Source of the DNA: CAZVCG01 sp964649675
GTDB taxonomy: Bacteria; Pseudomonadota; Alphaproteobacteria; UBA9219
DNA length: 28,634 nucleotides
Assembly (NCBI GenBank): GCA_964649675.1
Contig: CAZYPX010000011.1
Location: 1 to 28,634 of the forward strand
Direction of reading: 5' to 3'
The position numbers and the translations under genes were made by a program. Under the pieces are notes generated by a model. The model saw only the letters and a list, made by a program, of their open reading frames with translations, ran no database searches and was not told the DNA's origin. Shown here piece after piece: positions 23,567 to 28,634 of the stretch; positions within the stretch are counted from its first letter, which is position 1, and each line of letters starts with the position of its first letter.

Positions 23567-24271
23567 TTATATGGCCTTGCCCTTGAATCCCGTCGCAACA
23601 ATATAGCTTTCCGATGAATCGGCGCGGCAGGCAGACGGCTTTGCGTGTCTTACCTTGGCGAAATGACGATTCAAAAGATCTAATAATTCTTTTTCCGCGC
23701 CGCCCTTGAAAAGCTTGCATACAAAAACGCCCTTCGGGGCGAGAATCTCTATGGCGAAATGCGTAGCCGCTTCGGCCAGAGCCATGATGCGTATATGATC
23801 GGTCTTGCTATGGCCCGTTGTGGAAGGCGCCATGTCGCTGAGCACGAGATCGGCCTTTCCCTTTAAAAGCTTTTTGAGGCGGTCCGGCGCTTCGTCAGCG
23901 AGAAAATCCAGATGAAGAATGTCCGCGCCAGACACCGGCTCCATGGGCAGAATGTCAATCGCGGCGATTTTTCCATGACTGCCGCTTTTCTCGGCGACGA
24001 CCTGGGTCCAGCCGCCGGGGGCCGCGCCGAGATCGACGACTTTCAGCCCCGGCCTTAAAAAACGGAATTGATCGTCAAGCTGCAAGAGTTTAAACGCCGC
24101 GCGCGAACGGTATCCTTTTTGCTTGGCGGCGGCCACATAAGGATCGTTCATCTGCCGCTGAAGCCACCGGCGCGAGGATTCCGTAAATCGATTGGCCGCG
24201 CGAACCCTCACGGCCTCGCGCCGTCGCGAGGCTATCCCGCCCAACCCCCTGTTTTTGCCCGCGCCCTTCAT
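23567..24271 (-). CDS. rlmE: 23S rRNA (uridine-2'-O)-methyltransferase RlmE
   Basis: Methylates the 2'-OH of U2552 (E. coli numbering) in the 23S rRNA A-loop using S-adenosylmethionine. About 234 residues. The K-D-K-E catalytic tetrad is visible: Lys61 in RSRAAFKLLQLD, Asp146 in VLSDMAPSTTGH, Lys186 in FVCKLFKGG and Glu221 in SSESYIVATGF. The SAM loop is VVDLGAAPGGWTQ. I choose ATG 24271 (MKGAGKNRGLGG), which resembles relatives and has AGGGG upstream at a longish 11 bases. ATG 24295 is possible but has no ribosome site. The basic N-terminal tail is normal in alphaproteobacterial members. Confidence 0.95.
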   Translation of the reverse strand: MKGAGKNRGLGGIASRRREAVRVRAANRFTESSRRWLQRQMNDPYVAAAKQKGYRSRAAFKLLQLDDQFRFLRPGLKVVDLGAAPGGWTQVVAEKSGSHGKIAAIDILPMEPVSGADILHLDFLADEAPDRLKKLLKGKADLVLSDMAPSTTGHSKTDHIRIMALAEAATHFAIEILAPKGVFVCKLFKGGAEKELLDLLNRHFAKVRHAKPSACRADSSESYIVATGFKGKAI

Positions 24272-24364
24272 CCCGAATGTGTCCCCTAAGCCCATGAAAA
24301 AAAACGTAACAGAAATCTACACAAACCCGAAACGTTATGATAGGAAAAGCGATATCCGGCATGC

Positions 24365-24438
24365 TGGGGGATCGTCTAGCGGTAGGACAACGGACTCTGA
24401 CTCCGTTTACCTTGGTTCGAATCCAAGTCCCCCAGCCA
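24365..24438 (+). tRNA. tRNA-Gln (anticodon CTG)
   Basis: A 74-base cloverleaf: acceptor TGGGGGA/TCCCCCA, discriminator G, encoded CCA. The D arm is GTCTAGCGGTAGGAC, the anticodon stem-loop ACGGA-CTCTGAC-TCCGT (anticodon CTG), and the T arm contains CTTGGTTCGAATCCAAG. Reads CAG codons. Confidence 0.97.
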
Positions 24439-24455
24439 AATTTCATTTTCGGCCA

Positions 24456-24522
24456 TTTTGGTTGTTCCTGCCGTCGCAACGGCCTTCGCTTTGGCATTTG
24501 TTTGAGCAATCAAATCAAATGG
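24456..24522 (+). repeat. 67-bp dispersed repeat, copy 2 (downstream of tRNA-Gln)
   Basis: Aligns without gaps to 19875-19941 at about three quarters identity (51/67 by hand). It starts 18 bases after tRNA-Gln. The rest of the spacer up to 24678 is AT-rich with no gene. Confidence 0.5.
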
Positions 24523-24678
24523 TTGTTGAGGCCACCAGGCCGACACGCCTAAAACGCACGGACTTTCACAACAGCTTGAATTCAGACTACCAGTGAAAAT
24601 ATAACTATTTGATTTATAAGCAATTCGAGTGGAGCTTAAGCTTAACCAAGTTAAAAATGAACGAAAACATTATCTGTT

Positions 24679-24707
24679 TTGACTTAATTATTTTCATAAA
24701 GTAAAAT
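24679..24707 (+). promoter_or_regulatory. Strong-looking promoter of the 837-residue protein gene
   Basis: TTGACT (24679-24684) and TAAAAT (24702-24707) are exactly 17 bases apart, in an AT-rich stretch. The start of the gene is 41 bases past the -10 element. Confidence 0.65.
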
Positions 24708-24747
24708 AATTTCGCATTTTGAAAAAATATTTCGAGCGGAGATTATT

Positions 24748-27261
24748 ATGCAAAAAACCTACGGTCCTCATTGGGGAAATAGGAAAACCGCGAATCGTCG
24801 CACCTACTCCTCCAGAGGCAATTTCCGTCCCAATAGCAACGGCCGGAACAGCGTCGTTTCGTTCGAGGACAAAAATGGCGATGGCGTTCTTGACTTGCTT
24901 CGTCCCGAAGCCTCGCAAAAAGTTGTCCAATCGGCGAACAAACATAATCCCGTTTCATCCAATCCAAATATGGTCGCGGGCAAAGGCCGTCGCAAGACAG
25001 GCAGGGAAAACCAACGCTTTTGGAAAGAACCTGTGCGTACGGCAACGGCAAATGAAAGTGCGGCCTATGAAGCTATCGGCGTTGGGGCCGTCATCAAATC
25101 ATCGAAAGAAAAATATCACTCAACGTTCGAAAACATACAGCGCGAAAAGCCCTTAAAGCAGGTTGCTCAAGATAAAGAAACCAGGGTTCAGGCTTCCGCC
25201 GAAGAGCTGGCCCGAATCGCCCGGGAACAAGCGTTTCATTTTGACCAACTCGTGCATGCCGAACGTCTAAAGGGCAACCTCGACGAACTCAAAATGTTGT
25301 TCCCGATAGAGTATGCCCAACACGAAGAACGTCGCGTACATAAACGGGTCGACAAGTTTAGATCATTCCTAACTGATACAAAGCCTGAAAAACCACTATC
25401 TCAAAAATCTATAAACGATAAAATGTCTCAATTAAAGTTGAAGAAAAAGGATGTTCCGCATGACCTTCTGGAAATACTCGATTCCACATTAAGCGCTCCA
25501 GAAAAAAACAATGAAGACAGCCAAGCGCAGCAGTCCACGATGCCGAACGACTTCACATCCGCCCTTGCTCCGACCGTCGAAAAAGACGAAGATTTGCCCG
25601 ATGACCTAATTAAAATTCTCTCATCAGGTCTTGATGAAATAACAGACGCAGATCATTTGTCCGACGAAGTATGCGCCATACTCCAGTCCGATATTGAAGA
25701 TCTCCTGTCCCCGAACAAAACGGCCGATGCGCAAAAAGCTCCCGAAGATGAGGTTGCGGCCGATGATACAACCAAAAGCATCGATACGAAAGCCACAGCA
25801 ACGCAAAAGCCCTCAGTAGACGGCGATATTATCGAATTAATCGATATTGTCGAGGAACAGCAAGACACGATCGCGAAAAAAGAACCAGATATCTCGGCGT
25901 TTCAAGTCAACCTTAAAACCGGCAAAAAAGAGCCCATCAAAATGAACGGCTCCAGCACGAAAGCCACGGCAACGCAGAAGCCCTCAGAAGACGGCGATAT
26001 TATCGAATTAATCGATATTGTCGAGGAACAGCAAAACACGATCGCGAAAAAAACCGGTCATACCCCGCAGGAAAAGTCCCAAAACGGACAAGCAACCGCC
26101 ACAGAAAAGCAAACCAGCACCGAAACAACAGAGCCTTCTGCAAATACTTACACCCGCAAAGGTCTCTTCAAACGCTTTTTACTTAGCACTGTGGCTCCCG
26201 CCGCCGTCGGTTTCGGCACCAAGGTCATTTTGACCAAGTTCGCCATAGGCGCGGCGGCTTTAACGTTCCCCGTAGCGACGACTCTTCTTGCTGGCGCAGT
26301 GGCCGGACTGACATCCGCTGTCGTGGCGGATCTGGCTACTGGCAGTAAGATGAGCGGCAAGGCCGCCCTCACCGGCGGACTGATAGGAGCGGTTTCAGCT
26401 GGCGTCTTCACGGGCGCTTCGGAGCTTAACGCCATTTATCAAGCGTTTTCGCATCAAATCACGTCAGCAGCTTCCGGCGCTTTTCTCGGCGGCGTCTTCA
26501 GTTCGTTCTCGCTCATGAAACAGGAAAACGCCAAACAGTCTTTGTCCAAAAAAATCGGTAAAGTTCTTTTCCGGACTGGCCTTGGCGGCGTTATGGGCCT
26601 CGTCGGCGCGACAGCCGCGCAAGCGTATTATGACTATAATACGGATACCCCAGCCCTTCCATCGGTCCAAAACGAAACGTCAGAAGCGCACGAAGCTGTA
26701 AATGCGGAAAACGCTGAGAAACCCGTGGTGATCGAACCTATTATCGAGCCTATTGAAGCCGAAAAGCCTATCAGCCCACAAGAAGCGGCCCGCCCCGAAG
26801 TCGCGCCGGAACAGCCTCAGGCTAACGAACAGCCAAAAGTTGAAGAACAGGCTCCGCCCCAAGCCGTCGAACAAAATGATAAAGCGGATGTTGTGAAGGA
26901 AGCGGCCCGCCAAACCCCTGAACAGGCGCCTAAGGAAACCGAACAGCAACCTAAGAATGTTGCCGCCCCCGTAGAGGAAGGGCCGAAAAAAGAAGCCGCA
27001 AAATCGCGAAACCAATACAATCCGAATGCAAAAATCTATTCGCCGTATTCAGAAAACGGAAAAATATTCACAACGCATAATTATCTGCCACAAAGCCTTA
27101 AAGACATGGGGCTTGCGCTTGAAAGGATTGGTCACGGCAAATATCAAATTTATGATACAACTTTATCCTGCAATCAGGAGCCCGTAGCCGAGCCCTCAAA
27201 GCCCACAACGGCTTCGATCAACAACAGAACCTTGAGACAATCAGCCGACTATAAACCCTAA
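24748..27261 (+). CDS. Large repeat-bearing glycine-zipper membrane protein, unknown function
   Basis: 837 residues with no family I recognise. Order of parts: a hydrophilic N-terminus with an EF-hand-like loop DKNGDGVLD (41-49); a charged helical region to about 230; three degenerate short units (VPHDLLEILDSTL, LPDDLIKILSSGL, LSDEVCAILQSDI, about 235-315); two near-identical 32-residue units containing DGDIIELIDIVEEQQ (347-378 and 404-435); a hydrophobic Gly/Ala-rich region (about 480-635) with several GxxxG-spaced segments such as GAVAGLTSAVVADLATG, suggesting membrane insertion; a Pro/Glu/Gln-rich stretch (about 655-760); and a C-terminal polar tail. There is no N-terminal signal peptide. 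GGAG lies six bases before ATG 24748. An effector-like or surface role is a guess. Confidence 0.8.
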   Translation: MQKTYGPHWGNRKTANRRTYSSRGNFRPNSNGRNSVVSFEDKNGDGVLDLLRPEASQKVVQSANKHNPVSSNPNMVAGKGRRKTGRENQRFWKEPVRTATANESAAYEAIGVGAVIKSSKEKYHSTFENIQREKPLKQVAQDKETRVQASAEELARIAREQAFHFDQLVHAERLKGNLDELKMLFPIEYAQHEERRVHKRVDKFRSFLTDTKPEKPLSQKSINDKMSQLKLKKKDVPHDLLEILDSTLSAPEKNNEDSQAQQSTMPNDFTSALAPTVEKDEDLPDDLIKILSSGLDEITDADHLSDEVCAILQSDIEDLLSPNKTADAQKAPEDEVAADDTTKSIDTKATATQKPSVDGDIIELIDIVEEQQDTIAKKEPDISAFQVNLKTGKKEPIKMNGSSTKATATQKPSEDGDIIELIDIVEEQQNTIAKKTGHTPQEKSQNGQATATEKQTSTETTEPSANTYTRKGLFKRFLLSTVAPAAVGFGTKVILTKFAIGAAALTFPVATTLLAGAVAGLTSAVVADLATGSKMSGKAALTGGLIGAVSAGVFTGASELNAIYQAFSHQITSAASGAFLGGVFSSFSLMKQENAKQSLSKKIGKVLFRTGLGGVMGLVGATAAQAYYDYNTDTPALPSVQNETSEAHEAVNAENAEKPVVIEPIIEPIEAEKPISPQEAARPEVAPEQPQANEQPKVEEQAPPQAVEQNDKADVVKEAARQTPEQAPKETEQQPKNVAAPVEEGPKKEAAKSRNQYNPNAKIYSPYSENGKIFTTHNYLPQSLKDMGLALERIGHGKYQIYDTTLSCNQEPVAEPSKPTTASINNRTLRQSADYKP
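25786..26052 (+). repeat. Recent internal duplication, 171-bp period
   Basis: Bases 25786-25881 and 25957-26052 (96 bases each) differ at only four positions by my count: two silent, one Val/Glu and one Asp/Asn. The period is 57 codons, so the frame is kept. The 75 bases between the copies are unique. Confidence 0.9.
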
Positions 27262-27336
27262 ACGGTTGAAGTTGAACAGGTCTAATGCATAGCGTTTTTT
27301 CCAAGGAAGCGCGCCTGCGCGGATAACCGCTGCCTA

Positions 27337-27747
27337 TCAGCGATACATAATGATCGGGGACTGAGGCGCAGGCATTTTTATAAAGGATTTATTCCGTTCG
27401 TAGGCATCGCAGATGGCCTTGCACATGCGCGGGTTAACCGTATTAAAACAGTTGGTTTCAGCTCCACACCCGTATTCGTCGAAAAGCGGGAGGGGTTCCC
27501 ATATATGAGCCAACGTCACACGCTGGCCTTGCGCGTCCAAAGCAATGTGCTTTTTCGTGCAGATCATGACATTCTGGTCGTCTTTATCGACCACGGTCAT
27601 GCCGACCAACCTCGGATCGCAATAACTATTGACGCACGGAGGCGTTTTAATATTCGTCGGGTCACAAACGGCCACACCTTGGGCTCGGGCAACCGCCGCA
27701 AGAGACAGGACAACCAACAAGCAGCCGATTAAGACCTTTAAGTTCAT
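27337..27747 (-). CDS. Cysteine-rich exported protein, unknown
   Basis: 136 residues with a clear signal peptide (MNLKVLIGCLLVVLSLAAVA, cleavage near ARAQG). The mature part has eight cysteines (within VCDP, PPCVN, YCDPR, ICTK, GCGAE, NCFN, MCKA and ICDA), enough for four disulfides, so it is probably periplasmic or secreted. No family recognised. AAGG lies two bases before the ATG at 27745-27747, with GGGGG further out. It converges on the 837-residue protein gene and is divergent from trpG. A small CGCGC-CT-GCGCG hairpin lies in the convergent gap. Confidence 0.75.
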   Translation of the reverse strand: MNLKVLIGCLLVVLSLAAVARAQGVAVCDPTNIKTPPCVNSYCDPRLVGMTVVDKDDQNVMICTKKHIALDAQGQRVTLAHIWEPLPLFDEYGCGAETNCFNTVNPRMCKAICDAYERNKSFIKMPAPQSPIIMYR

Positions 27748-27914
27748 GACCTTGCCCCCTTAGCATCTTCGTTTAAGCATAGGATGATACGCTTTAAAAA
27801 GCCCTAAAAATATAAAAGTCCATAGCTTTGCACCATGCGAAGGTTGCGTTATAAGTCCTTTATGATGAAAGACCTTGGCAGCAATGCTTTGTTGACTCTT
27901 TAGAGCGAGCTTAC

Positions 27915-28493
27915 ATGCTTCTCCTTATCGACAATTATGACAGCTTTACCTATAACCTCGTGCAATATTTGGGTTATTTGGGCGCCGACGTTACGGTCAG
28001 GCGAAACGATGCGTTGACGGTTGACGAAGCCGTCGGCATGAATCCGCAGGGCATCGTATTATCACCAGGCCCCTGCGGCCCTGAACAGGCTGGCATATGT
28101 CTGGATCTCATAAAACGCGTCGCGGCAGAAAAAATACCTCTTCTGGGCGTATGTTTAGGTCATCAAAGCATCGGCCATGCCTTTGGCGGAACCGTAAGGC
28201 GCGCGCCTCTACCCATGCACGGCAAAACAAGCGAAATACGCCACTCCGGAACAGGCGTGCTTAAAGACGTTCCTACGCCCTTTTGGGCCGCGCGCTATCA
28301 CTCGCTTGTCGTCGCGCGGGACGATAAGTGGCCCTCCGAACTGGAATGCATTGCTGAAGCCGATAACGGCCTGTGCATGGCTTTAAGGCACAAAACACTG
28401 CCGATTCACGGGGTGCAATTTCATCCGGAAAGCATCGCCACGGAACATGGGCACACAATGCTGAAAAACTTTTTATCGTTTAGCCGGGTTTAA
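27915..28493 (+). CDS. trpG: Anthranilate synthase component II (glutamine amidotransferase)
   Basis: Releases ammonia from glutamine for the TrpE subunit to make anthranilate in tryptophan synthesis. 192 residues, the usual size. It opens LLIDNYDSFTYNLVQYL, has the nucleophile Cys80 in LLGVCLGHQSIGHAFGG, and the His170/Glu172 pair in GVQFHPESIATEHGH. PabA (folate pathway) is nearly identical in sequence and can be the same protein; the trpD gene directly downstream favours the Trp role. It stops three bases before the trpD start. GAGCGAG precedes ATG 27915. No trp leader peptide or attenuator is obvious in the upstream 167 bases. Confidence 0.96.
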   Translation: MLLLIDNYDSFTYNLVQYLGYLGADVTVRRNDALTVDEAVGMNPQGIVLSPGPCGPEQAGICLDLIKRVAAEKIPLLGVCLGHQSIGHAFGGTVRRAPLPMHGKTSEIRHSGTGVLKDVPTPFWAARYHSLVVARDDKWPSELECIAEADNGLCMALRHKTLPIHGVQFHPESIATEHGHTMLKNFLSFSRV

Positions 28494-28496
28494 ACT

Positions 28497-28634
28497 ATGC
28501 ACATCAAGACCTGCATCGAAAAAATAAACGCGCGTCAAGACCTGACAGCCGACGAATCCCAGCACGTTTTCGACCAAATCTTCGCCGGCACCCGGGAGAT
28601 GGCGGCATCCCGAAAAATTTTTGTCGGCCTGGTT
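28497..28634 (+). CDS. trpD: Anthranilate phosphoribosyltransferase, N-terminal part (runs off the window)
   Basis: The first 46 codons of a gene starting at ATG 28497, open to the window end. DLTADESQHVFDQIFAGTRE followed by MAASRKIFVGLV matches the N-terminal helices of TrpD (L..DEA..VFD.IM.GE.....AAFL..L). TrpD joins anthranilate to PRPP, the step after anthranilate synthase. Only three bases separate it from the trpG stop, so the two are co-transcribed. Confidence 0.85.
   Translation, partial: MHIKTCIEKINARQDLTADESQHVFDQIFAGTREMAASRKIFVGLV

Noticed and set aside
1..28634. CRISPR array, insertion sequence, prophage or integrase
   Set aside because: No regularly spaced repeats and no transposase, integrase or phage structural protein was recognised on either strand.

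Overview
The window looks like chromosomal DNA of an alphaproteobacterium. The basis is a DUF2336 gene, a small DUF6898-type gene, an alphaproteobacterial style of LigA, RlmE and malate dehydrogenase, CCA-encoding tRNA genes and a trpG-trpD order. Coding regions are fairly GC-rich and several spacers are strikingly AT-rich. I cannot place it below class level from sequence alone; a Rhodospirillales/Micavibrio-like lineage is a guess.

Layout. 1-4309: end of a pyridoxamine-phosphate-oxidase-fold gene with an apparent frameshift, an orphan BrnA-like antitoxin, guaA, divergent tRNA-Leu and tRNA-Asn, then a divergent purine-salvage pair (phosphoribosyltransferase and MTA/SAH-type nucleosidase). 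4695-8637: an orphan 'mobile mystery protein A'-like XRE regulator, an enoyl-CoA hydratase, a small DUF6898-like gene, a FAS1 protein with a proline-rich tail, and mdh. 8663-11827: a palindromic repeat, a prepilin peptidase, a second exported FAS1 protein and murJ. 11838-15131: an orphan HipA kinase, an AT-rich 450-bp spacer, a small minus-strand gene and the DUF2336 protein. 15156-19168: lepA, two small membrane-anchored proteins of unknown function, and an OmpA-family porin. 19407-24438: rnpB, ligA carrying an in-frame palindromic insertion, a GGDEF cyclase, rlmE and tRNA-Gln. 24439-28634: a strong promoter driving an 837-residue repeat-bearing, glycine-zipper membrane protein of unknown function, a cysteine-rich exported protein, trpG and the start of trpD.

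Most genes are single transcription units or convergent/divergent pairs, not long operons. Clear cooperating sets are trpG-trpD and the nucleotide-metabolism genes near the left end (guaA, the phosphoribosyltransferase and the nucleosidase). Envelope functions are well represented: MurJ, OmpA, two FAS1 proteins, prepilin peptidase and several exported unknowns. Three toxin-antitoxin-type genes (BrnA-like, MmpA-like, HipA) each lack the usual partner.

The most striking signals are: (a) a 123-bp, exactly 41-codon insertion inside ligA, bounded by 9-bp direct repeats and built from a palindromic element with degenerate relatives elsewhere in the window; (b) the 837-residue protein with a recent 171-bp-period internal duplication; (c) related 67-bp repeats directly downstream of rnpB and of tRNA-Gln. 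No CRISPR array, insertion sequence, rRNA or phage module was seen.
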